Shown piece by piece: positions 1-15,142 of a DNA stretch of 64,000 bases; within the stretch, counting starts at the first letter, position 1, and the number at the start of each line of letters is the position of its first letter. The notes beneath the pieces were generated by a model that worked only from the letters and a program-made list of their open reading frames with translations, ran no database searches and was not told the origin of the DNA. Origin of the DNA: Pyxicephalus adspersus (lineage: Eukaryota > Chordata > Amphibia > Anura > Pyxicephalidae); assembly GCF_032062135.1 (NCBI RefSeq), contig NC_092859.1, positions 156,773,301 to 156,837,300 on the forward strand, read 5' to 3'. Both the position numbers and the translations under genes were made by a program.

Positions 1-206
1 CTTGAAATATTTTTCAGGTAATCCTGCAATACCTACCATCCACAGCTCACAGTACATTGGAATTGTAGTCTTTCGGAATCTCACACTTACAAAAAGCCAA
101 GCAGATCATTGGTGCCAGTGATTACCAACTTGGTGGGCCAAGTTTCCCATTGCTCAACAAACCGCTGCCAAGCTCTGGAGGAAGCCCGGTTGGGAAGCCC
201 CTGGTT
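1..206. repeat. hAT-like dispersed repeat, fragment A
   Basis: The stretch containing 'cacagctcacagtacatt' and ending near 'gaagcccggttgggaagc' matches, by eye, the later copies at 24852-25438 and 30852-31142, and in reverse orientation those at 47755-48015 and 54885-55130. It is cut by the left edge of the window and its outer end has degenerated, so no target-site duplication can be read. It belongs to the same family as the better copies, where 8-bp flanking duplications point to a hAT-type element. Confidence 0.6.
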
Positions 207-577
207 GGTGTAGAGTCTCGGCACACAGTCTTTCTGGGATGGAGGAGCTCTTTCCTATGCATGGGAGTTTCATCATTCCAACCCTGCCAAAGCGGATAGT
301 TGAAGGCTCCTCACCCAGAAGAAGACCAAAGAAATATGGAGGCACCAGATACAAATGTAGAGTATGAGATTGGAGCTCTGAAGAGTCCTTTCGACAGATA
401 ATCTGCCTATTTGCTGTGCATACTTTTTAGGTTATGGCAAATACCTCCGGGAGTCCCAGCTTGTCTATCTCATTTAGTTGACAGGCTGTGATGTTGAGCC
501 AATGGGCCAGATTTAATAAAGATACACTTTTATCAGTGAACCTGATACAAATCCACTGATAACTACTTAGATACATT

Positions 578-782
578 AGGCTTGAGTTAATAAAGCTCTC
601 CAAGACTGGAAAAGATAGACTATCCATTGAGAGCCTGAATGTCCTAGCAAACCTCGATCTGGTTCAGGACTTGAAGCATTTTCTAACAAATAGTAAATAA
701 ATTCCAGGTTTGCTGGACCACACAGGTTCACTGATGAAAGTGTATGTTCTCCAGCCTAGGGGAGTTTTAATATTTCAGACCC
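578..782. repeat. Palindromic MITE-like family, copy 1
   Basis: The left end (ttaataaagctctccaag) and the right end (ggggagttttaatatttcag) are inverted relatives of each other and match the family consensus seen best at 19896-20119. The internal 'ccaggtttgctgga' and 'tgatgaaagtgtatgttctc' blocks are family hallmarks. The 3-bp flanks do not match here, so this is a diverged copy. A shorter related fragment lies just before it at about 506-545. Confidence 0.75.
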
Positions 783-892
783 AAATCCAGCTATAATTTT
801 AAGGTAGCAGTGACATGATCACAGTGCAGCACAAAGCCTGAGGAGAGAACAGGGCTGTGGGAGCGACCTGGAAGCTCCACCCACTACAGTCT

Positions 893-1003
893 GCCTATAG
901 AAAAATACAGAGGGGGCGGATACAGGACCAGTCACCCTGCACTAAGAGAAAGAGCAGCAGTGACCGGTCATTATCATAGGATGCTCCTGCACAGAAAAGA
1001 AGC
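893..1003. repeat. Dispersed repeat shared with 55139-55238
   Basis: The segment with 'gggcggatacaggaccag' and 'agcagcagtgaccggtca' recurs at 55139-55238 with few changes and the same order of blocks. In both places it lies within about 150 bases of a palindromic MITE-like copy and a few hundred bases of a hAT-like copy, but the order of the three differs. It is therefore a dispersed repeat rather than a duplicated block. The family is not recognised. Confidence 0.6.
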
Positions 1004-1767
1004 TTCACATTGCATTACTGCACAGATCTGGAAGAAATACACAAAGCTCACCACCATTTTAGTACTGACACACATGGCTCTTATATATAGACAATATTTG
1101 CTTATCTTGGAAGTGTTGGCCACCTTTGCTGGTTATGTTGCGTCCTGGTAAAGTCAATGTTGTGAGTTGAAGATAACCTGCAATGTTCCTTCCAGGAGGA
1201 ACTTTATCTCCAGGCCACTCAATTTGTCACCATCATGGAAGCAACCTGCAGCCCTGACTCCACTCGGCAGTCCTGAACAACTAGGTTATCATTGCTCCAC
1301 TGGGACAATATAAGAGACAAATACAACCGACCTCGGACGCAAAGGACGGGACGGCTGAGATAGGACGCACAGTGTACCAAAAAGAACGCAAGCTGCAAAA
1401 TAAGCAACAAGCACAAATGTTATACTTTTCTTTTTGGGTAACGACCTTGTTATCCGTAGAGAGATAAGCGCGTATCTTTACGCCACGCTACCCTTCCTCG
1501 TCTTTGGATTTATCACAACCCATGAATTATTTATACAGATTTTAACAAGATAAAGCGCGTCTGGAACACCTCCTCACCAACAAGGCCACGTTTGAGATCG
1601 GTCAGAGATCCTAGAACCTCTGACGCGTAATCCATTCATCAAACCCACAAATGGCTCTCAGAGGCGATGGAGTTAATTGTGTTTTGTGAAAGAGTGAGAG
1701 AGCCTGCATTGCATTGCAATGACAAGGCTGACTTGTATGTGGCTTTTCCCTGCCTCCTCTCCTTTCT
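1004..1767. other. No gene seen; possible upstream region of LRRTM4
   Basis: No ORF here resembles a protein. The interval has a mildly CpG-containing patch around 1440-1630 (gataagcgcgtatctttacg, aaagcgcgtctgg), unlike most of the window. It lies 0.8-1.0 kb upstream of the predicted start codon, so it could belong to the promoter or an upstream 5' UTR exon. This is position-based inference; no TATA box or initiator is clear. Confidence 0.3.
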
Positions 1768-1782
1768 CCAGCAGGGGGCACT
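1768..1782 (+). promoter_or_regulatory. CTCF-like motif, forward orientation
   Basis: The 15 bases ccagcagggggcact agree with the well-known vertebrate CTCF core (CC-N-N-N-AGGGGGC). The site lies about 0.7 kb upstream of the LRRTM4 start codon, followed at once by a short hairpin (gctgatgc ... gcatcagc). Motif agreement alone does not show occupancy. Confidence 0.45.
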
Positions 1783-1960
1783 CTTCAGCTGATGCTCAGG
1801 CTGCTCAGCATCAGCAGTCTCTGGGAAAGATGCAAAAAAAAATCCTCCTGAATCCCAGCTGCTTTCCAACACACAGCTACATAGCAGTGTAAACCCTCAA
1901 CAGCTATATAGAAAAAAGCAAGGCGGCACTTGTTCCAAACTTGGGGCTCTGGGCATCCTT

Positions 1961-1974
1961 TTTTTTTTTTTTTG
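1961..1974. repeat. Poly-T run
   Basis: A homopolymer of about fourteen T residues lies in the presumed 5' region of LRRTM4. It is a simple repeat with no assigned role. Confidence 0.85.
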
Positions 1975-2292
1975 GCCCTATGGCAAGTGGCATCACCATG
2001 GAAGAGATGGGACTGGCAATGGATGTCTAAAGATGGAAGGTACTGATGGGCAAGGCTTGTTAGGTATTGCGAAGATTTTACAGAGAAGTTGTATACCTTC
2101 CTTTGCTGGCTCTATCGTTCATTTCACATTGCTTAGGAATACCATGGATTCCTCACTGCTCTGAATTGCTTCTTTATTATAGGAGACTTCTTTCATCTAT
2201 TGCTTATTATAAACCTTATGAAGACCAGGACATAAACTTTGCAATAAATCTCCTTATATATTTATATCTATTTTTTTTATATATCCATACAG

Positions 2293-2457
2293 CCAAGGGA
2301 GTGGGGGCTGAGCCTGACAACAGGATGGTTTGACACAGAGACCTGTATGGACCATGAACGAATAGCTGCCTCCTAATTGATAGGCAGAAAAAAGAACTAT
2401 TTTTCCAGAGAGGATCTCTGAGAAAGGACGAAGGAATCGCAGGGTGACGGAGGATGG
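2293..2457 (+). other. LRRTM4: LRRTM4 5' leader exon carrying the start codon
   Basis: A pyrimidine-rich tract followed by 'atatccatacag' gives a plausible 3' splice site ending at 2292. The exon would then end at 2457 in ATGG|GTGAGTG, a near-consensus donor. The ATG at 2454-2456 has A at -3 and G at +4, a strong context, and an in-frame TGA at 2445-2447 just upstream, so translation cannot begin earlier in this exon. Three very short upstream ORFs start at 2325, 2347 and 2354 and stop at 2333, 2376 and 2365. The 3' boundary and start codon are well supported by phase. The 5' boundary at 2293 is a guess; transcription could instead start within or upstream of this interval. Confidence 0.7.
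2454..2457 (+). CDS. LRRTM4: LRRTM4 first coding exon (start codon plus one base)
   Basis: ATG G at 2454-2457 is followed by GTGAGTG, so the exon ends in phase 1. Joining that single G to the GG that opens the large exon at 4271 makes a glycine codon and gives the N-terminus Met-Gly-Phe-Gln. Mammalian LRRTM4 starts Met-Gly-Phe, so phase and residues agree. The microexon-like coding piece cannot be seen in an ORF scan because the intron starts after four coding bases. Confidence 0.8.
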
Positions 2458-5823
<3,366 letters not shown>

Positions 5824-7245
5824 AAACTCCAAAAAAAAAAAAAAAACTTGAAATTAAACATTTTGCTGCTGTTAAGTCGAGGTAGGAGTCTGTGACTTGA
5901 GTTTTTCTCAATCTCTAAGATGAATTATCAGGCTAGATACAAAATTTTTGAGTATTTTTTTAATACATTTCATTGTTATCACTGTTGTTTTTCTTTTTTT
6001 TTTATCCACTTTGGTGTAGGGTTGGTTTAATTGAATACAGCAGGAAAAAGGTTTTTTTTTTTAATTTAATTTTTTTTCCCTGGGAGCTGGGACGTGAAGG
6101 AAGTTCGTTCAAGAATGAAATTTGAATAAGCCTATTTTTCAATGGCAGGAGAGAGTGTTTGCCAAGTGGGGCAGTTAGGGACAAAACCCTAGAGATCATT
6201 TGATGAAAAGGGCATTCTGTGCCTGGTGTGTGATTTGTTTGCCATTATCTCTAAGTCTTTTTTATGGACTAATGAAAGGATTTGTCATATAATAAAAAAA
6301 CAGGATAAATCAAACAAACAACACTACAAAACACACAAATTTTGTGTCTGGAAATCAAGAGGAGCTAAGCCAAAGATTACCACTCACTTTCTTGTTTCAC
6401 GGAGAACAGAAAATTATCCATAAAGACCGTGTTTCCGTTTACTAACATTTTGATACATTAAATATGATTTGCCTTATGGAAAGATAAGACCGCCTTACTT
6501 CCCAACGATTGACAGTCGACCAGTCCATTTTGTAACTCATTATGCGGACCAAAAAAAAAAATATATAAAAAACACAAAACTATATTGAACTCAATACAAA
6601 TCGAAATGCATTTGCAGCTTCTTAGCAAATTGGGAAATTTCTTTTTTGTTTCCTGTGGTTGCAGAGACGATCTACGGACATTGGACTGGCTGCTGAGGTT
6701 ACACAAAATCCTTTCAGTATTCCACGCCTGATTGCTCAGGGAAGCTGAGCTGTTTTAACCCATTCTTCACTGAATGGGTTAAAGGCAGCTAAGCACATGT
6801 TGTGTCTTTATTTTCCTTTGTTTTGTCAATTTCATGCTGGTAATTTTGGGGTTATTTGGTTATATATAAATAGAGGGTTCTGTTTTTTTTTTTTAAATAT
6901 GTATTTTAATAATGATGATAATTATAAAGCAAATGATGGTATTTCTTGTACATTGAATTGGACATCTAGGGTAAGCAGCTGGCACTGTGAGAAGTCTATA
7001 AAATGGCCAAGGGATGAGAGGGCACATCTGTAAAGCGTGATGCTGGGCAGTAAGCTGGCACGCTGTAGGTATTCCAAGCTCCCGGTAACTCTCCATAAAG
7101 GAGTTTGCTGAACGCCCCCTGTTGGTTGAAAGACAGCTGGGTGGATGAAATCCCACACCTTGCCAGCTGATCGGCCCTGACAATGTTGCCCTTCTCTTGT
7201 GTTATCTGCTTGGCTGCTGTTCTGAAATTGGCAATGCTGAATAAA
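5824..7245 (+). other. LRRTM4: Probable 3' UTR of the short LRRTM4 isoform
   Basis: After the stop come a poly-A tract (5831-5846) and AT-rich DNA without coding potential. Candidate polyadenylation hexamers are ATTAAA at 5853 and 6457 and AATAAA at 6291 and 7240. Which one is used cannot be decided from sequence, so the 3' limit given here is the last of these. If the donor at 5817/5818 is used, the same DNA is the start of a long intron. Confidence 0.5.
7112..7125 (-). promoter_or_regulatory. CTCF-like motif, reverse orientation
   Basis: acgccccctgttgg is, on the minus strand, ccaacagggggcgt, which fits the CTCF core except for one weakly constrained position. It lies 1.3 kb downstream of the LRRTM4 stop codon and faces the forward motif at 1768. 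Confidence 0.4.
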
Positions 7246-10200
7246 CCCGTCTGATGTACAATATGTCAAATTACACACGCTGAACTTAACTCGTGTGATA
7301 GAAGTCATCTTTATTCTGTTTACAGAAAAACAAGCAAAAAACAAACAAAAAAAAACATATGATCAAACGATTCTGTGTTTTGTTTTCTTTTGAACATTTG
7401 GGTTCGCGGTATTTGGACTGAGCCAAGATTGTAGGTTATGAGCACTCATGTATGATGCTGATCTAGCTTGACATTTATAAGAGACCACATTAAGACTTAG
7501 GCAGAAGAATGACTATGATAAGTGAATGTTTATGCTCGGTTGTCCAGGCCAGCTCTATAAAAATGTAAATATTGCGTCTACATAGAGACTAATTTTTAAT
7601 TTTAATACAATCCATATTTACAACATTTCCAGGAACTGCTTTGTCTGAGCATTCTGTGTTTGAAACTATGTGTGATCAGAATTGAACTCATTCTAATTAG
7701 CTAAAAGGTCTTCTTTTTCCTCTGTCGATCGGCTTTTTAAATGCTTTCCTAGTGTTGGAATATTTGTAGACTAAATCCTTAAACATGGAACCATCTAGGA
7801 GGTCTTTGGACCCACTGTGTTGTATCAGTAGGGTACGTACCTTGGAGGGGGTAACACTGTCTGACTTCTATTCATCTTTATAGTTATTTTGCAAACCGAA
7901 TTAGAAAATTAACAGTTCCAGTTAACTAGTCCTAGTCCACAGAACCTTGTGTGAAGGTCCAGAATGTTCGGGTCTATTTATTGATCCTGATGGACATTCT
8001 AACCATAAACTTTTCTATATTTGTTGTCATTCTCTTGCTAACTGCAGCATGCTGTGCATTACTCGTGCTCCACATGACTATAATGAGAGCAAATTCTAAG
8101 GTCTACTAAGCCAATGCACAACATTTTGTAAAGCTATCTAAACACTTGCAGTCTTATTCACAAAATAGTGCAAGCTCCTTGCACTAGGCAGGAATTGAAC
8201 AATGTTGAACCCAAACAAGAGTCCAGTTTTATTTAATCAAATTACATGTGGTTGCTCCTAGCATTGTATACTGAATAATTCAATGTGTGTGTGTGGAATA
8301 AATAATCATTTTTCTGACATTTAACTATAGAACAGGTGGGAAAAATCCACAATAATTGATTGTCAGAAAACCAGTTCTATTTTTCTTTATCTGAAAGTGC
8401 AGCTTGGTCTTCAAACGTTCAGGTTAGCCATGAGGGCATAAGGTCAAGCCAAGTGCTGCTCACCAGGCAACGGGTCAACCATACTGGTGTTACATTTACA
8501 TAATCAATGGACTACAAGGAGAATATAGGGACAATTTGTAACAATTGCCAATATTAGGTTGAAAAAACTTTTCTTCATCTCAAACGATGAATTACTGATG
8601 GTTATAGCTGCTGGAAATTATTGACAACTATTTTGGGGGAAAATGAAATATAAGGAATTGACAAATGATTCTGTCTAAGCCAATGTCCCATAAAAATAAA
8701 TAGGAAAAGTACTTTTTTCATAGACAAAACTGTTGGCCTATAAGCTTTGACGCTACCTGGCGGTAGACAATCAATGAGACTATACATTTTTGGAAACTCA
8801 AAAGAGCTTCTAATAGTAAAAGAAACCTTTTGTTTTACCGAAAAAAAATATAAGAGAATCAGTTACCTAAACATAAACAGTACTTCCCCAACTGTGGGTC
8901 CTTTAGATCTGGTCCTTGGAAACTTTACCAAGCTTGGGCGATCTCCAATGATATCAATGCCTAAAGACAAGCTTTAGAGAGCCTTACTTTCCATTGTAAT
9001 GTCATGGGAAAGCATAGTTTTCTGCTGAGTTTCTTACTGACCTACAACATAGCACCTTTGGTGTTGAGACATTTGGTGGTTTTCTATCTCATAGTCTGTG
9101 GGACATTGGGTCAGCAAGTCTTGGTCAGATCAAATTCCTCAATGTGAGCCATGTAAGTAGTTGCCTCAAGTTTAACTTTATAGCAAGCAGGACCTGAATC
9201 ACCACAAATACTTAAGAAACCTGTACACCAGAATGGTTGGGGTGATCCCCTAGTGATAATGGCGCCATTGGTTGCAGAATACTAATAATGAAGCAGTTGG
9301 TGTCTCTTCACGCTTGAGATAAAGTCACCTTTTATATTGACATGAAAACATTCCTACCAAATGATACCATATCTCTAAGCTATATTATTGCTGCTTTTTT
9401 ACCATTTACCTCTCATCTCCGTTTCATGCAAGGTCAATGAGGTATCTAAAGAAACCAATCACAGATAAGAATCCCTAAGTCTTCCCTCTGGAAGCTGATA
9501 TCTCTGGATGCTATACATCACAGCATTACAATGCTCTTTGCTCTATTACACAATAAGCTCTTTTGTGTTATATAATGATGGCAGCAAATCTAAAGTGTGA
9601 AAGCTTAGATAATTTTCCAGAGCCCTGTGATTTTCATCCATCAGCATTTGAGGCAAAGGCTAAAAGTGCCAAGTTGCCAAGTTGAGATAAATAAATTGAT
9701 TTTGCTAACAAAGGCATTATAAGAATGTGTTTCCGTTGTGATAGACAGGATATCTATGATCGGGTCATACCCTACATTCTTTGGCGGCTTTGTCCCCTTG
9801 GAGTTTTTACTTTTCATGGCTTGCACCCCTCCCTGGTGCTCTATATACAAAAAAGCAAAAAAGAGTCTGCTGTATCCTGATATTCTATACACTCAACAGA
9901 GAGGGGAATGGGTTCAAGAAGAAGAGACATATAAAATAGATAATAAAAGAGAATCACCCCGACATACTAGAGCTGGGGATAAACAAGGTATCCAAATGGC
10001 GCAAATTCACCCTAAAGTAACCCATATTCCAAACTTAAAACAATACTACTTTCTCCTAAACTTTCACCTTATCCATTATAATTTGCCAACCCCTAAGTAT
10101 TGTAGGTAATCACAAAAGGAGAAGAGGACAAATAAAGGGTTTTTCAATTAATACTACTTTCTCTTTAAGTTGGTAACCACTCTATAATTGTACCTTTTAT

Positions 10201-11299
10201 TTTCTGAAAATCCAAAAAAAAACAAAAACAAAATCATTTTTTTAGACTACCGGTAAGAGGGTGGCTGCATTGTATTATCTCTAGATGGAGCACCATTACA
10301 ACACTTTTATGCAATGATCACAACATGAATATGAATGGTATTAAACCTGCAATTACCTATAATACGGAAAGCAAAGGTATACACGCACAAATCCAAGAGA
10401 GTTTGTTCTAAGTAAAAGTTTTGGGAAACTTTACCAGCCCATCTACTGATGCATATGTTTATATGTTGTGTATTGATCATGCAAGTTTGATGCCTTTTCA
10501 GTTCAATGCATGACTGAAAGTGAAAGAAAAGCTGAAAGTGCTTGCCCTAGCAAGGCATTGTGTCTTTTATACTTCGTGTTTAATTACTTTGTGTGTGGGC
10601 ATTGGGGCACTCCTAAAAATGAATGGCAATGGACTGCAAAGTGTTAACCATTATTGTGCAGCCCATTATTGTGCAGTGTATTAACATGCATATTGACACA
10701 TGTTAATACACGCACTACTGCATGTGCAATGGTGTGGATGCATCTGCTGCCTCAATTGCTTTACCCTAAAGCTAAACTCAGCCTAGTGCAGTGTGTATAG
10801 TGATGATTATGAGATGTGCATATGTAGGATAAGACATGTGCATGACTTGACGGGAGTAAAAAGGGAAGCTGTTTATATAGATCCTGAGATGTGGATAACT
10901 GTTGCCCATAGTGTGCTACCCCTCTTATATCATATATCTCTCCCTCATCATACATCTAAAACACCAGCATCAGGAGTAATAACTTCATTAGATTTAAATA
11001 TAAGTGCCCAGTGGATCAACATTTGGTTCCAATACCCTGGTGCAATGCCCCATGACACTACTACAGTATGGAACAATGAATCTCAACCCTTTGTGCACTT
11101 TGTTCCTGAAACTTTTACTTTTTTATATACAGTTTATTGTACAAAGCAAATTTTTTTAGAATGAAATGTCTGTAAATGATTTTCAAAGTCTGCCCCATGC
11201 AGTTTTAACAATCCATGCTCCTATTCTAAATTTAAAGTGAAAATGTTAGCCAAGAAATTTAGACAGTGCTGATATCCGGAATCTCTGTGTTTATTATTT
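7246..11299. other. No gene seen; AT-rich non-coding DNA
   Basis: No ORF resembles a known protein and no clear transposon ends were found. Short ORFs are shadows expected by chance in AT-rich DNA. If the long LRRTM4 isoform exists in this species, this is intron. Confidence 0.6.
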
Positions 11300-11640
11300 C
11301 TTTAAAGCAGAATTAAACTGAACTGCTGGTTCACAGGGTTTTGCCATATTGGGCCAGTATGTAGAACATATTTGCACATTATAGCAGACCCACCTGCCAA
11401 AATGCTCCAATTTGATATTACAACAGGTCCAATATCTTGCGTTGCTTCTGTGACATTCTTACCCATCTGGTCCTCTTCTGTGGGTCTTTGACCGTCTTCG
11501 TTGGCTGTTTGGGATAATGTAACTCCTGAACATGCACATGGGAGTTACTTTGTCCCCATGAGTCCAGTGAAGATTGCTGAAGACACAGGACCTGGAAGAA
11601 GACTGGCAAAGATATCAGGGCAGCAACACATGAGCAACAT
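11300..11640. repeat. Fragment related to the TTAA-associated element at 20439-20863
   Basis: The block 'gtaactcctgaacatgcaca' followed by 'gggagttactttgtcc' has a close counterpart in 20439-20863 (gtaactcctgcacatgtgca, then ggagtttattcagtcc). The left edge near 11303 contains TTAAAGCAG. Boundaries are uncertain and no duplication of the target can be shown. Confidence 0.4.
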
Positions 11641-11819
11641 TTAGGATATCTGGACTGCCCATAGGAACATCATTACAGTCTGTTCTGTATTAAAAAATCC
11701 AACTTGTCCACACAGTCATATGGTGCATGATCTAAGATTTTCATCCTGATCCTTGCTTTACCACTTGGCCGGTGTCAGACTGGAACAAGCATGTGCCTAT
11801 AATGGGCCAAAGAGTCAAA

Positions 11820-12041
11820 GGGCCTGGTTTATTAAAGCTCTCCAAGGCAGGGGAGGATACACTTTCATCAGTAAAGCTGAGTGATCCAGCAAACCTGGAA
11901 TGGATCTGGTCCAGAATTCAAAACATTTGCTAGCAAAAGCAAATACCTTTTAAGCAATCCATTCAGATTTTCTGGATCAGCCAGCTTTAATGATGAAAGT
12001 GTATCTTCTCTAACCTCGGAGAGCTTTCATAAATCAGACCC
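11820..12041. repeat. Palindromic MITE-like family, copy 2
   Basis: The element runs from GGGCCTGGTTTATTAAAG to ATAAATCAGACCC, with a near-palindromic body holding 'ccagcaaacctggaatgg' on the left and 'gattttctggatcagcc' on the right. It is flanked by AAA on both sides (11817-11819, 12042-12044), consistent with a 3-bp target-site duplication. Confidence 0.85.
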
Positions 12042-13087
12042 AAAGTCTCTAGCAGTGAAGAATGGATGAGGATGGCACACATGGAACTTGCTTTTTAATA
12101 ATTCAGCAGTTGCGGCTTCCATTTTTCCATCCTGCCAGGTTTTTTTCGAGGGACTTTATATGATGTTATACGGAAAGACCAATGTAATGATAATGCCATA
12201 GACATCCATTAAAAGCAAGAGTCTACTGCAAGTAACAGTAGTTCAGCTAGACACAAAAACACTACAAAAAGATAAACAATTTCCAGGAAACCAATCTGCT
12301 TTGTTAGAAAATGACAGCTGACACCTTATTGGCTGCTATGGGGAAGACAATCACTATTCTTTGCACCCATTTACAGATCAGCGTTCTATAATATCAGTTA
12401 TTAGGCATCAATTTGCAGCTACAGTTTTTGTTTGCATGACAATTCTCCGAATCACTAAAAATCCTGACAATTAGGTAGCTGAGTCATTTTTCAGCAGTGC
12501 TAATTTTGCATAATGACACTTTACAGGTGCAGTATACAAATAGCAATGCCAATACACAGGCGTCATGTTTGCAGGCCTCAAATGAGGCGCAACTGAAGTA
12601 TTGCTGTGTAATCTTAGGAACAAAATTCAGTTCTAGCACCAGCCAGTTACAAGAGCTCATGACAAATGATGGAGTCAGAAATGTTTATCGGTGATGTTCC
12701 TTTAATATTAATGTTCTTTGGATGGCACTGGACCAAGGCTGTCTCTGTGCACATGTAGATTTATAACCCAGATCTGACACCTGTGCTCACCATCTTTCAC
12801 CATGGGTGTCAGGGAATAGGTACAGTCCAATAACCTCATTGGACACATGAGAAGATCAACTGCCAATTTTACACTGGACCAACCACTTCAAGTGATTTTC
12901 CTGATCTATAACTGATCAATAGGAGGGCAGAAAACATTCTCAGTGTGTGTATGATATTCTATTCTTCTGACCATGGGGTTTGTATGGGGTGATCCATAGC
13001 ACAGATGGGAACTCACAAACAGTTGTACTTAGTCATTTATACAACCAGCTCATTTATTGAGCCTGATTTATTATACATTTATACAAC
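12042..13087. other. No gene or clear repeat seen
   Basis: The interval contains only short chance ORFs and ordinary AT-rich sequence. Confidence 0.5.
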
Positions 13088-13298
13088 CAGCCTGATTTAT
13101 TATAGCTCTCCAAGTCTGGAGAAGATGAGTTATCATGGGAGAACCTTGGTATACATCAAGCCTGGAAATATTTTCTTAAACATCATTTGGCAAATGTTTC
13201 CAATCCTGGACAATTCATTCCAGATTTGCTACATCATCCAGATTCTCCAATGATTGTCTATCTTCTGCAGTCTTAGAGGTTTTCGGTAAACTTGGCCC
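13088..13298. repeat. Palindromic MITE-like family, copy 3
   Basis: It starts CAGCCTGATTTATTATAG and ends with a degenerate inverse (gaggttttcggtaaacttgg then ccc). It is flanked by AAC on both sides (13085-13087, 13299-13301). A short direct repeat of 'tttatacaaccagc' precedes it. Confidence 0.8.
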
Positions 13299-14239
13299 AA
13301 CATGTATTCTTTTGATTATCATTTACCAACACATTCAATAGAGGTCCAATCGACATCCATTCCTTAGAACTAATTTGCTCTCAAATTCATTATTATTGAA
13401 TAAGACTTCTCAGACTGTAATGGACTCCTGAGTCTATGCATCCAAAAATGCTTGTAGAGTGTACATGCTTTAGAAATGTGCTAAAGGCAGGTAAGAAAAT
13501 TCTGAGCATTATATTTGCAATAGAATCCGACTTGATTTTTTTTCTTTTCTACACTTTAGTTCATCTTTGAATGTCATGGTACTTCAATGTCCAATGGGAA
13601 TGCTCCATTGGGTTGGGAGCAAGGTTGTCTTTTCTAGAAAAAGTCTGAATTCATCATAATTTCAGATGCCCGTGTTGGGTTTATGTATCATTTTGACATT
13701 GATTAGCAAGCATTGGATAGTCATGATGCCCAGAAGTCATGCATTTCCAGAAACTGAGTTTAGAAGTGACATTCTATGTGATTCTCCTATCAGAGATCTT
13801 CTTTAAGATAAAAGAAATACAACCAACGGTGGGCAGAATGGAGAAACCCAACACAGTCACCGAAGTTAGCCTTTGCTTGTGCATTTTCTCATGATCATGG
13901 TCAACGCAAATTGGGCAAATTGGTCAAATTTGATAAATTGTTCAGCTATTGTCTCCTTCACATTCCTGTCTGTAGGAAGTGTAGCAATGATCATATTGGG
14001 AGAATCCCTTCATGATTGGCCTATATATCTGTCAGGACCGCCATGACTTTTTAGGAATCTAGGAGGTGCATTTCTCTCTCTTTCTGCTGTAAAATCGGTC
14101 TTTAATTAAGTTGGACTTGAAAAGGGATGAATTGGTAAGGAAGATTCTTTACCAAGGTGAATTATAATAGCATAGTGTATGCAGTGAAAGTTCACTTTGT
14201 AAAGATAACCCAAAAGAATAGAACCTCATAAAGAGAGTC
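13299..14239. other. No gene or clear repeat seen
   Basis: Non-coding AT-rich sequence; no ORF with family resemblance. Confidence 0.5.
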
Positions 14240-15142
14240 AAACAGCTAACATCTTTATTAAAATCACACAGTACAAAAGGCCTTTAGATATAGGTTGTTT
14301 GTGTTAGATCCGAATTGTTAATGTCTTCATGTACATACATAGGTCATGGTAGATACAAATCAGCCAAAGGTAAGTTAACGCCCTCCACGATTCATTGATA
14401 ACTGCTTCCTTTCGAGTTTTTCGATTTGCCACACTTACTCGGCGAGCTTCTGGATTCCTTGGCTGATGGGCACTGCTTTTATCATTGTTTGGAGGTTTAT
14501 AATTCTATCAACTGGAATTCAATCTTGTATTTCCTAAACCAAGCCCTCGTCTTAAGCCCCAAACTGTGCCAGAACATCTGTGACCTCCTGACTAGCCTTG
14601 CTGCAATACTTTCCAGCAGGTACCCGTGGATCCTTTTGCTATTGACCTGTGTTATCTGCATTAATATAGTGCCATATACAAGTGTTTTGGATTGTCTACT
14701 ATTCCGCATGTCCTCTGAGAAAGGAGTTCTGCAAAACCCATAGGAACATGGAGTTACCTTTAGCTGATTTGCATCTACCATAATTTGCGTATGTACATGT
14801 TAGCAATAGATGTTCGGGCTCAGTTTGGAGCTTATTAGAGACAGGGGCTCTTGGTTTAAGCACTAACAGATGGAATACCAGTTGATAGAATCATAAACTT
14901 CCAAACAATGGTAAAAGTTGTGTCCATCAGCCAAGGACTCCAGAAGCTTCCAGAGTTAGTGTGATCAAATGAAAATCATGAAGCAGTTATCTGTGAAACG
15001 CGTAGGGAGTTAACTTGCTATTGGCTGATTTTTATTTACCATTATCTGTGTTTGTACATAAAGATGTTAACAATTAGAATCTAACACAAACCCCTTATAT
15101 CTGAAGGATTTTTTTATTGTTTGATATCAATAAAGCTTTTAT
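14240..15142. repeat. Large fold-back (inverted repeat) element
   Basis: The left arm (about 14240-14583) and right arm (about 14809-15142) are inverted copies of each other over about 340 bases. Matched blocks, left versus reversed right, include gtttgtgttagat, gataactgcttc, cattgtttgga and attctatcaactgg. The spacer 14584-14808 holds a partial direct copy of the right arm (tagctgattt...taccataatttgcgt against ggctgattt...taccattatctgtg). The right arm contains gtgaaacgcgtaggg, a motif also found at 38091 and 56836. It looks like a non-autonomous element; the family is unassigned. Confidence 0.8.
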
